This document shows positions 53,542 to 63,196 of a DNA stretch of 64,000 bases, piece after piece. Each line of letters starts with the position of its first letter. The stretch's first letter is position 1. Below the pieces are notes generated by a model. That model was not told the origin of the DNA and searched no databases. It was given only the letters and a program-made list of their open reading frames with translations. The position numbers and the translations under genes are program-made. The stretch lies in the NCBI RefSeq assembly GCF_000214215.1, contig NC_015559.1:3273001-3337000 (forward strand), read 5' to 3'. The stretch is from Marinomonas posidonica IVIA-Po-181. Lineage in GTDB: Bacteria; Pseudomonadota; Gammaproteobacteria; Pseudomonadales; Marinomonadaceae.

Positions 53542-55572
53542 TTAACCGTTAAGCGTCAGTACATTAGTCTTACTAATACGGTGACGATAAATTTCACGCA
53601 GATATTTGATTGCATTTCGAACATTATCAATGTCCAATCGAATATCATTAATAGACACGAACTGTTGAGAATCATCGATCAGTTCACGGTATTTCTTCTC
53701 GTACATTGGCTTGATCGCATACCAGTTGGTATCCAAAATTTTGGCTGGATTTTCATGACTGCTGAAGTATTTATCCACTAGACTATCGTCAAAGTCTTCC
53801 ATTTGAATCATGTCAATAATCGCGCGATCCACTTCATCTGTGTAACGGTAATCATCTTTTGCGAAACAGCGCTTCATGTAAGCGACCATCAGCGTTAAGA
53901 AGTCATCACTCAAACATGGGCTCTTGGCAATCAAAGTCGTTAAAGATAAGTTTGCCGACGCACCAATTACCAAAGCATAGCGCTTAAGCGTGGTGTTTGG
54001 ACACAAGCGGTTCAAGTGCATTTTCAAGCGATTCAGCGCAGTGAAAGACAGCTTAAAGTCACGCGGCAAAGAAATGATCGACACTATAGACGAACAGTTC
54101 TTGAAGAAGTGCAAATCACTCAATTTAGAGATGTCATAGCCGCTCTTACGGAAATCTTTAATGGCTTGACGGTAACGATCCGATTCAACGGGTAATACGC
54201 TCACACCTTCAATCGCGGATGTGTCTTCGTTAAAGTGCGGTAATTCAATAGAGCGACAGAAAAGATCATCAATGTCGACCATATCCTGATGCACACCAGG
54301 TCCAACAACACTCTCCGCATACGCAACGGCGACAGGGCCTGCCAAACTCATAAACAAGTCATTGGCATCCAGACGTATGGTTTCTGAGATATCAATTCCA
54401 GCACGACGGAAATATTCTTCATCGTAATCCGTTGTCACCGCTTGAGCAGTCAGGATGTTGAAGATTTGCTGAGAAATGTATTGGTTCGCGTATTTCTCCA
54501 TAGTATTCACATCAATACTATCGGCATCGCCACCATCTTCTTCTTCCGCATAACGCATAATATCGTTTGAAATCAGCATCATGGAATTCCAAGGACGAAT
54601 ACGTTCCATGACATCTGCAGGCACTTCGTCTTCTTCTCGTTCTTCGTTATATGAGAAGTTCCACTCTTCCGAAATGTACTTGGTTAACAAACGACCCGCG
54701 TTAATGTGCAGGGCTTCTGAAATTTCAACGTTCTTACCTGAAATATTCGGTAGGATACAAATACCAGACGTAAAAATAGGCTCAAATACAAAACTATGGC
54801 GCTTATCCACTAATTGCGAATGATCAGAACGATAATCAAAGGTTTTGCTTAAATATGAAAATTGCTGAGCCAAACCAAACTCAGATGCCATACCTGAACC
54901 TGTACCACCACCCGCACTAAAGATGTAAAAATACAATCGAGATTGGTTGGCCTTGATACCACAGGAATCCACTAAATAGGAATGCAGGTGTTTCCAGTCT
55001 TCGTTACGGAAGGTCGAGGTATCCTTATTCAGAATGATCTTCGCAAGATACTGGCCAAGGATAGGAGCATTACCCGCACCACCCGCATGCACTTCAGATA
55101 AGTCCATGATTTGTAGTTTTTTGTATTCTTCCAAGAATTGCTCACGGCCTTCTTGATTTGAAAAACGAATACGTCCTTCTATGTCTTTGTCTAGGTCACC
55201 CAGTAAGACAATCGGCTCGATTAGAAAGACCGGCTTGAAACCATCTTTACCTTCAATAGGCAAATGTTTCCGAATCCAACGCATTGGACGAAACTCTCGC
55301 TCAGTTTCTAGCAATTCTTGATTTTCCACTTCACGCATGTAATTTGCGCGTGCATCGTATACTAAAGACGCCACATCCAAAGCAATATTGGAGCCACAAC
55401 GTCCTAGACCAATCAAACAAACTGACGGAAAAACCTGATCAACATTTTGCGCGCCTTCCGTCATCACCTGAGGGTGAATCTGACTACGAACAACGTCCAA
55501 GTTTTCTAAAATTTTCTCTAGGTTTGGCTCCGTATAATAGAGGTGTTCTATTGGTAGGTTGTCTTGACTCAT
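53542..55572 (-). CDS. Tubulin/FtsZ-superfamily protein of unknown function
   Basis: A large (676 aa) cytoplasmic protein with nucleotide-binding features of the tubulin superfamily. CLIGLGRCGSN (52-62) corresponds to the first phosphate loop, AGGAGNAP (163-170) to the second glycine loop, and SAGGGTGSG (219-227) is the signature T4 loop. IRLDANDL (399-406) resembles the T7 loop with both catalytic Asp (402, 405) but Arg in place of Asn. Acidic insertions (about 305-350) and a long C-terminal part make it far larger than FtsZ. It may belong to the Tubulin_2/FtsZ-like groups linked to membrane remodelling. Monocistronic, with its own terminator; no membrane segment. Confidence 0.82.
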   Translation of the reverse strand: MSQDNLPIEHLYYTEPNLEKILENLDVVRSQIHPQVMTEGAQNVDQVFPSVCLIGLGRCGSNIALDVASLVYDARANYMREVENQELLETEREFRPMRWIRKHLPIEGKDGFKPVFLIEPIVLLGDLDKDIEGRIRFSNQEGREQFLEEYKKLQIMDLSEVHAGGAGNAPILGQYLAKIILNKDTSTFRNEDWKHLHSYLVDSCGIKANQSRLYFYIFSAGGGTGSGMASEFGLAQQFSYLSKTFDYRSDHSQLVDKRHSFVFEPIFTSGICILPNISGKNVEISEALHINAGRLLTKYISEEWNFSYNEEREEDEVPADVMERIRPWNSMMLISNDIMRYAEEEDGGDADSIDVNTMEKYANQYISQQIFNILTAQAVTTDYDEEYFRRAGIDISETIRLDANDLFMSLAGPVAVAYAESVVGPGVHQDMVDIDDLFCRSIELPHFNEDTSAIEGVSVLPVESDRYRQAIKDFRKSGYDISKLSDLHFFKNCSSIVSIISLPRDFKLSFTALNRLKMHLNRLCPNTTLKRYALVIGASANLSLTTLIAKSPCLSDDFLTLMVAYMKRCFAKDDYRYTDEVDRAIIDMIQMEDFDDSLVDKYFSSHENPAKILDTNWYAIKPMYEKKYRELIDDSQQFVSINDIRLDIDNVRNAIKYLREIYRHRISKTNVLTLNG

Positions 55573-55945
55573 GTGGCATCCTTTTTTGAAGCAATTTACT
55601 TACAACAGGCGATCTGCTTATCGCTACTAAGGCATTAAGAAAACAGACTTTTTGCTCTGTTAAATGCACGTTTCTTTCAATATCTATACTCGAACAATAT
55701 CATCCTTATATAACAAAGGCACGAATATGATGAGACAGAACGCAATTTTTTTGTCCGTTATCATCAATCTTTTGTATAAGCTCTTCAATTAGGCTTGTTT
55801 CTTTCAAACGACGCTGTTTTTTTTAAACTAGACAACAAAAATTACATTCCACAAACAAAAAATTACACTAATTCGAACATAAAGTTAATCTTTGTACTAA
55901 GCTTATCAAAAAAGTTGTGTCTTAGATGCCTGTCGAGGTGCTACT
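55573..55945. other. 373-bp intergenic region before the tubulin-like gene
   Basis: AT-rich spacer between divergent genes. It contains an imperfect hairpin (AACAGA 55642-55647 with TCTGTT 55656-55661, outer GCATT/AATGC) that would lie in the leader of the tubulin-like mRNA. No convincing ORF, RNA gene or repeat otherwise. Confidence 0.5.
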
Positions 55946-56254
55946 GTGTCGATATCATCCATACCATTAAATCGCCTAACCATACCGACGATTCAGCCTG
56001 CGGTAGAAGTGCGCTCGCAAACATCATCACAACAGGAACGAGAACCTGCCGTAGACTTATCTGAACAAGCAAAACAACTTTTATCCTCATCCCAATCCAA
56101 ATTAGACCAAAGCAAAGAAGACAAACAATTAAAAGAAGAAGAAGGCAAGGAATCTGTACAAGTCACCTCCAGCATTGGTCGAATGTCACGAGTGACAGGA
56201 CTACAAAGGGAAGAAGTGGCGGCGTTATACCGCACGATTGAAAAACTCAACTAG
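55946..56254 (+). CDS. Hypothetical protein with conserved-looking C-terminus
   Basis: Protein of 102 aa with a GTG start and a GAGG site upstream. The middle (about 35-75) is low-complexity, rich in Ser, Gln, Lys and Glu, and likely disordered. The C-terminus (about 76-102), with GRMSRVTGLQREEVAALYRTIEKL, looks like a short helical motif. No family recognised; no signal peptide or membrane segment. Convergent with ppx and divergent from the tubulin-like gene. Confidence 0.6.
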   Translation: MSISSIPLNRLTIPTIQPAVEVRSQTSSQQEREPAVDLSEQAKQLLSSSQSKLDQSKEDKQLKEEEGKESVQVTSSIGRMSRVTGLQREEVAALYRTIEKLN

Positions 56255-56294
56255 CCAACATCGCAACGAAGCATGCTGGCTCATGCCTTCACGA

Positions 56295-57812
56295 TTATTC
56301 AAATGTTAATGTGTATCCATTTGGAGCCAACATTTCTGCTTCACGCTGTAAATTGGCCAAAGTCAAAGGCCGACTGTCTAACCAGTCCGCCAGAAATTCT
56401 GCGTGCAAACGTTTCTCAGACGCCTTCAAGGTAAAGATAGGCATATCACCTTCTTTGCGATCATGATGAAGCAAAATGGATAACCTTAGTAAAATAGAAA
56501 GTCGATCCAGATCTTGCTGATCCCCTTTGGTGAAACGATACCCTAAGGATTGAGTAAATTTCCGACGATGGCGCAATATTAAATTCGCTAGCGCTTGTTG
56601 CTCTTGTTGCGAAAAGCCCGGCATATCAGATTCACTAATAATGTAGGCACCATGTTTGTGGTAGCGACTGTGAGAAATCCCCACACCAACTTCATGTAAC
56701 AAGCCAGCCCAGCGCAATAAGTCTTCACTCGAAATACTGCTCAAGCCCCAATCATCTTTCACTTGGGCTAACGCAGAGAGCGCGGTTTGCGTCACCAATT
56801 TCGCTTGCTCAGTATCAATATGATATTGATTCAGCATGTAGTTTACTGTGCGCTCACGAATATCCGTTTCCGCGTAACGACCCATAATGTCGTACAACAC
56901 ACCTTCTCTGAGCGCCCCATTGGAAAAGTCCATTTGCTTAATATCAAAGCATTCAAACACGGCCGTAAGAATAGCGATGCCTGCTGCGAAGGTATTTTTC
57001 CGCTCAGGTTTCAATCCAACTAAATCAATGTTATCAGCGTGCCCGGCTTGAAATAAGGACTTCTGAATTTGCTTGAGGTTTTTCGGCGTAATGCCCTTTT
57101 TTCCCCAATTATTTTCCTTTACAACATTAAAGGCCGCCTTAATGGTACCGGATGAACCTATGGAAACATCCCATGCTTCATCTAGGTAGTCATCTTGAAT
57201 ACTGAGCAGTTCAAGACGAGCCGCTGTCACCGCTTTCTGGAAGTTTGATTTAGAAATCACGCCTTCCTTAAAAAAGCGCTGCGCAAAGCTCACACACCCC
57301 ATGTGCAAGCTTTCCGTTAAAATGGGCTCTAGTTGTTTACCAATAATAAACTCGGTGCTACCACCGCCAATATCGACTACTAGACGTTTCGATTCACCAT
57401 GATCCGTTGTGTTAGAGACGCCCACATAAATCAATCGAGCCTCTTCTCGCCCAGCGATAATTTCCACTGGGTGACTCATAATGTCCATAGCGCTGCCAAT
57501 AAAGTCATAGCGATTTTTCGCCACACGCAAAGCGTTAGTACCCACCACCCGAACAGAACCAGGTGGCATGTCTTCAATAACTTGGGCAAATTGCGCCAAA
57601 CATTCCAAACCACGTTGTTGTGATGCTTCATCTAGATAATCATTCACTAGACCCGCTGCCAACTGTACTTTTTCACCAAACTCGCCAGTGATACGAAGCT
57701 GCCCATGGGTGACTTGGGCAATCACCATATGAAAACTGTTGGACCCCAAATCAATGGCGGCTATTTTTTCGAAAGGAAAATCATGAGATTGTTGCAAAAA
57801 GAGTGACTGCAT
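56295..57812 (-). CDS. ppx: Exopolyphosphatase (Ppx/GppA family)
   Basis: Releases phosphate from polyphosphate or hydrolyses pppGpp. The 505 aa have an actin-like ATPase fold with AAIDLGSNSFHMVIAQV, the glutamate in VGTNALRVAKN, and VDIGGGSTEFIIG, then a C-terminal HD-like helical domain (HEVGVGISHSRYHKHGAYI). The length with this extra domain fits Ppx; GppA cannot be excluded. Divergent from rho, as in related genomes, but trxA, often between them, is absent. Confidence 0.92.
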   Translation of the reverse strand: MQSLFLQQSHDFPFEKIAAIDLGSNSFHMVIAQVTHGQLRITGEFGEKVQLAAGLVNDYLDEASQQRGLECLAQFAQVIEDMPPGSVRVVGTNALRVAKNRYDFIGSAMDIMSHPVEIIAGREEARLIYVGVSNTTDHGESKRLVVDIGGGSTEFIIGKQLEPILTESLHMGCVSFAQRFFKEGVISKSNFQKAVTAARLELLSIQDDYLDEAWDVSIGSSGTIKAAFNVVKENNWGKKGITPKNLKQIQKSLFQAGHADNIDLVGLKPERKNTFAAGIAILTAVFECFDIKQMDFSNGALREGVLYDIMGRYAETDIRERTVNYMLNQYHIDTEQAKLVTQTALSALAQVKDDWGLSSISSEDLLRWAGLLHEVGVGISHSRYHKHGAYIISESDMPGFSQQEQQALANLILRHRRKFTQSLGYRFTKGDQQDLDRLSILLRLSILLHHDRKEGDMPIFTLKASEKRLHAEFLADWLDSRPLTLANLQREAEMLAPNGYTLTFE

Positions 57813-58332
57813 CCAGAAAACCTTATCTTGCTGAAATCAAAAAGGTGTTGAACGCAGAGTATATCAGTTAAGTGCAGAAGCATTGATGGCTGAAATCATA
57901 AAAAACCATGAGATTAAGAGCTTTTTTGGGACTCATTGAACGTTTTCTAAGAAAATCAAGGGATCAAACGATTATTTTCCCTCTGTTATGGCCCCAAAAA
58001 ACCATTTTGATCAAAAAATTACCAGAAATTGCTTTTTTCCTAGTTTTCTCTATAGACCTTACCTTTAAGTCGATCTATAGTATGGATGGTCTTGATGAAG
58101 AGCCAAATGAAAATGGCCTTTAAAAGATTCCAATCAAATTGTTTCGCGCTGTATTGGCTTAGCCCTATCCGGGCCCTTATAGATAGAGCATACCTTGAAC
58201 ACATTGCTCGTTTTTTTGGTGCCGAGTAGCTGATACATTGTTAGATACTTCCAGACACAGATTAGTCTGGCTTAATGAAGAGCCTTTTTAATCCTGTCAA
58301 TTTTCCTCAAATGAGCTAGTACAAACCCGTTT
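57813..58332. other. 520-bp rho upstream region
   Basis: Holds the ppx and rho promoters and probably a long rho leader, as is common since Rho controls its own mRNA. A hairpin CCAGAC/GTCTGG (58251-58270) lies about 60 bp before the start codon. A 71-codon frame at 57908-58123 has no ribosome site and is not called. Confidence 0.5.
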
Positions 58333-59598
58333 ATGAACCTTACCGAATTAAAACAGAAATCAGTACACGAACTTTTAGAAATCGCATCAGAAATGGGCCT
58401 AGACAACATGGCTCGTTCACGTAAACAAGATGTTATTTTTTCCATCCTTAAGCGTCATGCGAAAAGTGGGGAAGACATCTATGGCGATGGTATCCTTGAA
58501 ATTTTACAAGATGGCTTTGGTTTCCTTCGATCGCCAGATTGTTCTTACCTAGCTGGCCCAGACGATATTTACGTTTCGCCAAGCCAGATACGTCGATTTA
58601 ATCTTCGTACAGGTGACACCATTGCGGGGAAAATTCGTCCACCTAAGGACGGCGAGCGCTATTTCGCCCTTCTAAAAGTAAACGAAATTAATTTCGACAA
58701 GCCAGACAGTGTTCGCAACAAAATCTTATTTGAGAACTTAACCCCTCTTTTTGCTGATGACCGTTTGGTCATGGAAGCAGGCAATGGTTCAACCGAAGAC
58801 GTTACCTCACGTATCATTGATCTCGTGGCACCAATGGGTAAAGGTCAACGCGCCTTAGTGGTATCGCCACCTAAAGCCGGTAAAACCTTCATGCTGCAAA
58901 ACATTGCGAATTCCATTACTCGCAATAACCCTGAATGTCACTTGATCGTTCTATTGATCGATGAACGTCCAGAGGAAGTGACCGAGATGTCTCGTACTGT
59001 TCGCGGCGAAGTTGTTGCTTCCACCTTCGATGAGCCACCAGCACGTCACGTTCAAGTGGCTGAAATGGTTATCGAAAAAGCCAAACGCTTGGTTGAGCAC
59101 AAAAAAGACGTGGTCATTTTGCTAGACTCCATTACGCGTTTAGCTCGTGCTTACAACACTGTCATCCCTTCTTCCGGTAAAGTCTTAACTGGTGGTGTGG
59201 ATGCCAACGCCCTTGAACGTCCAAAACGTTTCTTCGGTGCGGCCCGTAACGTTGAAGAAGGTGGTAGCTTAACCATCATAGCTACGGCGCTGGTTGACAC
59301 TGGATCGAAAATGGACGAAGTCATCTTCGAAGAATTTAAAGGTACAGGTAACTCTGAACTTCACCTTGACCGTAAGATTGCTGAGAAACGTACTTTCCCA
59401 GCCATCAACATTCGCCGCTCAGGAACTCGTCGTGAAGACCTACTGACATCAGAAGATGAACTGCAACGCATGTGGATTCTTCGTAAACTACTTAATCCAA
59501 TGGAAGACATTGCCGCCACCGAGTTCCTCATTGATCGACTTCGAGTCACCAAGACCAATGACCAATTCTTCGAGTCAATGAAAGGCAAGAATAAGTAA
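58333..59598 (+). CDS. rho: Transcription termination factor Rho
   Basis: Hexameric RNA-dependent helicase that ends transcription. The 421 aa show the N-terminal [17 protein letters not shown] domain, the RNA-binding cold-shock-like domain with GYGFLRSP-type [22 protein letters not shown], Walker [22 protein letters not shown] [14 protein letters not shown], the Q-loop and the R-loop [20 protein letters not shown]. All active residues for bicyclomycin-sensitive Rho appear intact. The ATG at 58333 has only a weak ribosome site. Confidence 0.98.
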   Translation: MNLTELKQKSVHELLEIASEMGLDNMARSRKQDVIFSILKRHAKSGEDIYGDGILEILQDGFGFLRSPDCSYLAGPDDIYVSPSQIRRFNLRTGDTIAGKIRPPKDGERYFALLKVNEINFDKPDSVRNKILFENLTPLFADDRLVMEAGNGSTEDVTSRIIDLVAPMGKGQRALVVSPPKAGKTFMLQNIANSITRNNPECHLIVLLIDERPEEVTEMSRTVRGEVVASTFDEPPARHVQVAEMVIEKAKRLVEHKKDVVILLDSITRLARAYNTVIPSSGKVLTGGVDANALERPKRFFGAARNVEEGGSLTIIATALVDTGSKMDEVIFEEFKGTGNSELHLDRKIAEKRTFPAINIRRSGTRREDLLTSEDELQRMWILRKLLNPMEDIAATEFLIDRLRVTKTNDQFFESMKGKNK

Positions 59599-59614
59599 GT
59601 CTATACACAACCTG

Positions 59615-59645
59615 AAAAACCACTTTTTAAAAGTGGTTTTTTTTC
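59615..59645 (+). terminator. Intrinsic terminator of rho
   Basis: AACCACTTTT (59618-59627) pairs with AAAAGTGGTT (59629-59638), with a tract of T to 59644. Confidence 0.87.
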
Positions 59646-59707
59646 CATTCTAGAAAGCATAACTGACATTTGTCTTTTGGCTGACAAATGCGCGACGGAG
59701 TAACAAC

Positions 59708-60436
59708 ATGAATGAAGTGACCGCCAAGGTAAAGGCTGTTGAACTGGTTAATAAAGATGTTTATCAAGTCACACTGGAAATGGAGTCTTTTTCCTTTATC
59801 GCGGGTCAATATGTCATGATCCAACTGCCAACGGGTGAGCAAGTTCCTTATTCCATCGGCAGTGCTCCTGGTGAATTACCACTATTGACGTTGTACATTC
59901 TTGTTTCCGATCCAGATTCTCTTGCTCACAAGGTAATAGAACATCTTAGCCAATCCTCAGAAGTCCGTTTAAAAGCGCCAGGTGGAGACTGTCACTTAGA
60001 AAAAGAGACATTAAACCTGTCCTCCGAGCACATTTTACTCATTGCAGGCGGTACCGGATTTGCCCAAGTAAAAAGTCTATTCAGTGACCTAGTCGCGCGT
60101 CGCTTTCAAGGAAAAATATCGTTTTATTGGGGCGTTAGAACGCAACAAGACACCTTTGCAGACGCCTGGTTAGAAAGCGCGAAGCAACATGAAAACGTCT
60201 CTGTGAATCTTGTGGTCAATGATGACTCTGATGAATGGACCGGCCGCACTGGCTGGCTGTATGAAGCCATTTTGGCAGATCATCCAGATCTAACAAACAG
60301 CCTGGCTTTCATCAGCGGCTCAGTCGGTATGGTCTATGGCACATTAGACCAGCTTGAAATAAAAGGCCTGAAAGAGAATAATTGCTTTTCAGATGTCTTC
60401 GCTTATGCGCCAAGACCTGAAAAGCCACAACTTTAA
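59708..60436 (+). CDS. fre: NAD(P)H-flavin reductase (Fre/LuxG type)
   Basis: Reduces free flavins with NAD(P)H. The 242 aa include the flavin-contact motif VPYSIGS (RPFSMAS in E. coli), the nucleotide motif LIAGGTGFAQVKSL, and ISFYWGVRTQQD. No iron-sulfur domain is fused. E. coli has rho and fre close together with ubiD; ubiD is missing here. The ATG lies behind CGGAG. Confidence 0.9.
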   Translation: MNEVTAKVKAVELVNKDVYQVTLEMESFSFIAGQYVMIQLPTGEQVPYSIGSAPGELPLLTLYILVSDPDSLAHKVIEHLSQSSEVRLKAPGGDCHLEKETLNLSSEHILLIAGGTGFAQVKSLFSDLVARRFQGKISFYWGVRTQQDTFADAWLESAKQHENVSVNLVVNDDSDEWTGRTGWLYEAILADHPDLTNSLAFISGSVGMVYGTLDQLEIKGLKENNCFSDVFAYAPRPEKPQL

Positions 60437-60480
60437 TATCGTCGCTACTGAGACGACAATACATTAGAAAGACAAAAACA

Positions 60481-60510
60481 AAAAAGAGAAGCCCATGGCT
60501 TCTCTTTTTT
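60481..60510. terminator. Bidirectional terminator between fre and yfcL
   Basis: AGAGAAGCC (60485-60493) pairs with GGCTTCTCT (60497-60505), flanked by A on the left and T on the right. Confidence 0.88.
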
Positions 60511-60533
60511 TATGGCATAGAAAAAACGACGGC

Positions 60534-60797
60534 TTACGCTATCACAGACTGCCAAAGAACCAAAATCTGCTGCTGGTCAGCCTCTGACACACCCTCTGAT
60601 TCGAGCGTTTCCTTCAAAGTGCCTTCAAAGGCAAAGTCGAATTCATCTGCCCCCTCTCCTTCTACACTGCTGTGCAAGCCCAGTAAACCTAATAAATAAG
60701 CACAGTAAAAAAGTTGATCCCCTTCCTCTGCTTGGTGCTCAAGTTCACGCAATTTATCGCACAACTGATCTGCCCGATCGGCAAATGTTACTGACAT
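60534..60797 (-). CDS. yfcL: YfcL family protein
   Basis: Acidic cytoplasmic protein of 87 aa, helical throughout, resembling E. coli YfcL in its DQLFYCAYLLGLLGL segment and its acidic body. Function is unknown in the family. It lies between two terminators, so it is transcribed alone. Identification is by eye and moderate. Confidence 0.75.
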   Translation of the reverse strand: MSVTFADRADQLCDKLRELEHQAEEGDQLFYCAYLLGLLGLHSSVEGEGADEFDFAFEGTLKETLESEGVSEADQQQILVLWQSVIA

Positions 60798-60825
60798 AAT
60801 CTTTCTCTACTTTTTCGACTGATAC

Positions 60826-60855
60826 AAAAAAGCTGGGCCACATTCCCAGCTTTTT
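60826..60855 (-). terminator. Intrinsic terminator of mqo
   Basis: AGCTGGG (60831-60837) pairs with CCCAGCT (60845-60851), with A on the left reading as T on the minus strand. It separates mqo from yfcL. Confidence 0.85.
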
Positions 60856-60873
60856 AATGCAATTAAAACCTTC

Positions 60874-62352
60874 TTATGGTTCTAATTGCAACGTTGACAA
60901 GGTACGTTCACGAATCGTCAATAATAAATCCGTATTATCAACCAATGACTCACCGTACGAAGGCACCATCTGCTTCATTTTTGCTTGCCATTCAGCGCCA
61001 TTTAGACGATCAGCAAAGCAACGCTCAAGAATCCCTATCATGGTGTTTACCGTAGTGGAAGCACCTGGTGAAGCGCCAAGCAAAGCGGCTAAAGAGCCAT
61101 CCTCTGCCACAATTGCTTCGGTACCAAACTCCAATTTGCCAGCACCACTTTCGTCTTTCTTAATAATCTGAACTCGCTGGCCCGCATACGCCAACTCCCA
61201 ATCTTCATCTTTTGCATCTGGGTAAAATTGACGCAAAGAATCACAACGGTCTTTATGCGACTGCATCACTTCACTGATCAAATAACGAGTCAGATCCATG
61301 TTGTTCTTGCCAACACTCAACATAGGTTTAATGTTGTTAAAGCGAATACTCTTCGGCAAGTCCATGAATGAGCCAGTTTTTAAAAATTTGGTCGTAAACC
61401 CAGCAAAAGGTCCAAACAGAATGGCCTTCTTACCATCAATGATACGTGTATCCAAATGTGGAACCGACATAGGAGGAGCACCGATAGGGGCCGCACCATA
61501 CACTTTCGCATAATGCTGCTCGACCAATTCTGGTTTGTCACAAACAAGCCATTGACCACTAACCGGAAAACCACCATAACCATCGCTTTCTTTGATGTCG
61601 GATTTTTGCAGTAATGGCAATGCGCCGCCACCCGCACCTAAAAAGACGAATTTAGAGTCTACGACTCTTTCCGTACCATTCACATCCAAAGTGACCTTCC
61701 AGCGACCATCTGCTCCTTGCTCTAGGTCTGTTACTTCACTTTTTAAACTGAGTTCAAACTGATCAGAGCCTTCCAGCAACTGACTCATGTGACGAGCAAT
61801 GGCACCAAAATTCACGTCCGTACCATGTTCAATACGAGTCGCGGCAAGCGGCTCATCCGAACCGCGATTTTGCATTATCAATGGCATCCATTGAGCCAAA
61901 GTGTCGCGGTCTTCCGTGTACTGCATTTCTTTAAACGCAGGGTGTGCACTCATAGCTTGATGACGTGCTTTTAGCATTTTTACATTACGCTCACCCCAAA
62001 CAAAACTCTGATGAGGTACGCGATTAATAAATTCCTTAGGCGCTGGCATTAATCCTTGCTCAACAAGGTAAGACCAGAACTGCAGGCTCACTTCAAAAGC
62101 GGCATTGATGTTGACCGCTTTATCTATGTTGACTGAGCCATCTGAATTTTCTGAGGTGTAATTTAATTCGCAATACGCTGCATGCCCAGTCCCTGCATTG
62201 TTCCAACCATCCGTACTTTCTTTTGCGACACTGTCTAAACGCTCCACCATCAAGATGGACAGATTAGGATCAAGTTGTTTTAGCAATACGCCGAGAGTGG
62301 TGCTCATAGCACCGCCGCCGACGAGTAAAACGTCTACTAAATTTGAAGTCAT
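60874..62352 (-). CDS. mqo: Malate:quinone oxidoreductase
   Basis: Membrane-associated FAD enzyme oxidising malate to oxaloacetate with quinone as acceptor in the TCA cycle. About 492 aa from the ATG at 62352. The start DVLLVGGGAMSTTLGVLLKQL is the FAD motif; other family blocks are SSNGWNNAGTGH-type STDGWNNAGTGHAAYCELNYT, FVFLGAGGGALPLLQ and LGASPGASTTVNTMI. In-frame starts at 62370 (ATG) and 62376 (TTG) are possible; none has a strong ribosome site. Confidence 0.95.
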   Translation of the reverse strand: MTSNLVDVLLVGGGAMSTTLGVLLKQLDPNLSILMVERLDSVAKESTDGWNNAGTGHAAYCELNYTSENSDGSVNIDKAVNINAAFEVSLQFWSYLVEQGLMPAPKEFINRVPHQSFVWGERNVKMLKARHQAMSAHPAFKEMQYTEDRDTLAQWMPLIMQNRGSDEPLAATRIEHGTDVNFGAIARHMSQLLEGSDQFELSLKSEVTDLEQGADGRWKVTLDVNGTERVVDSKFVFLGAGGGALPLLQKSDIKESDGYGGFPVSGQWLVCDKPELVEQHYAKVYGAAPIGAPPMSVPHLDTRIIDGKKAILFGPFAGFTTKFLKTGSFMDLPKSIRFNNIKPMLSVGKNNMDLTRYLISEVMQSHKDRCDSLRQFYPDAKDEDWELAYAGQRVQIIKKDESGAGKLEFGTEAIVAEDGSLAALLGASPGASTTVNTMIGILERCFADRLNGAEWQAKMKQMVPSYGESLVDNTDLLLTIRERTLSTLQLEP

Positions 62353-62376
62353 AAAATTTCGCCGTGTCATACCCAA

Positions 62377-62775
62377 TTGTAAAGTTGAGACTGATTTAGA
62401 AAGGGGGCTTTTGGCCAGCAGCTAGTTATTATTAGAGGAGGTACTGCAATACTTTCTTCTCGGTTCCTCAGAATACTTTCATTTGCATTGGCAAGCAGCT
62501 AGATTAAAAAATAAACAAGCTATCAAGAATTCTAAGTGGATAGGAGGTGATTATACGGATTTTGTCACCAATGTCTTGATACCTTAGTCTAAGTTTGTAG
62601 ATATATTCACATTTCGAGCAACACGATCCATGACATTTTATTGACTTTAGCGACATGAAATAGGATTTTTAAGACATTAACAAAAAACTTGCTTGGATTT
62701 TGCATCTATAATTAATTCATAATATTCGTTATCACTGCACGAAATTCAATTTTCACTGGCATGGAGACTTAAGCA
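62377..62775. other. 399-bp intergenic region, mqo to CBS gene
   Basis: Divergent promoter region, AT-rich towards the right. A GGAGGTGAT-like stretch occurs near 62543-62551 but no start codon with an open frame follows. I see no operator, repeat or RNA gene. Confidence 0.5.
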
Positions 62776-63177
62776 ATGAAAGCCCAAGACATCATGGTGA
62801 GCAATGTTATCTGTGTCGATATGGATGAAAGAGTACCTGAAGTGAAAAATCTGTTACAGCAACATGGCTTTCATCATCTACCGGTTACCGAGAATGACCG
62901 TCTTGTCGGCATCATTTCAGACCGAGATATATTACGCTTGGTAAGCCCTTTTATCGACAGCGTTTCAGAACAAGCAAGGGACATAGATACTTTAAATCGT
63001 GCCGCTCATCAGATCATGACGCGTCAGCCCATTCGCGTGAAAGCCGACACACCAGTTACGGAAATTCTGACTTGGTTAAAGAAAGTCGATATTTCGTGCG
63101 TCCCAGTCGTTGATGAGGAAGATCATGTGATCGGCATCATCACTTGGCGAGATTTGGTCAATCACGCCAAGTTCTGA
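62776..63177 (+). CDS. CBS-pair protein
   Basis: Stand-alone CBS tandem of 133 aa. The repeats end with LVGIISDRDILRLV (about 46-59) and VIGIITWRDLVNHA (about 118-131), the usual nucleotide-contact positions. Such proteins bind adenosine compounds and regulate partners, which cannot be named here. The ATG follows GGAG. It converges with hslO after 19 nt. Confidence 0.9.
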   Translation: MKAQDIMVSNVICVDMDERVPEVKNLLQQHGFHHLPVTENDRLVGIISDRDILRLVSPFIDSVSEQARDIDTLNRAAHQIMTRQPIRVKADTPVTEILTWLKKVDISCVPVVDEEDHVIGIITWRDLVNHAKF

Positions 63178-63196
63178 TCATTGTCGAAACACAAAC

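Noticed and set aside
55795..56064. 89-codon frame overlapping the 102-aa hypothetical gene
   Set aside because: No ribosome site, AT-rich random composition, conflicts with a better frame.
57908..58123. 71-codon frame between ppx and rho
   Set aside because: No ribosome site, no recognisable sequence, and it lies in the likely rho leader.
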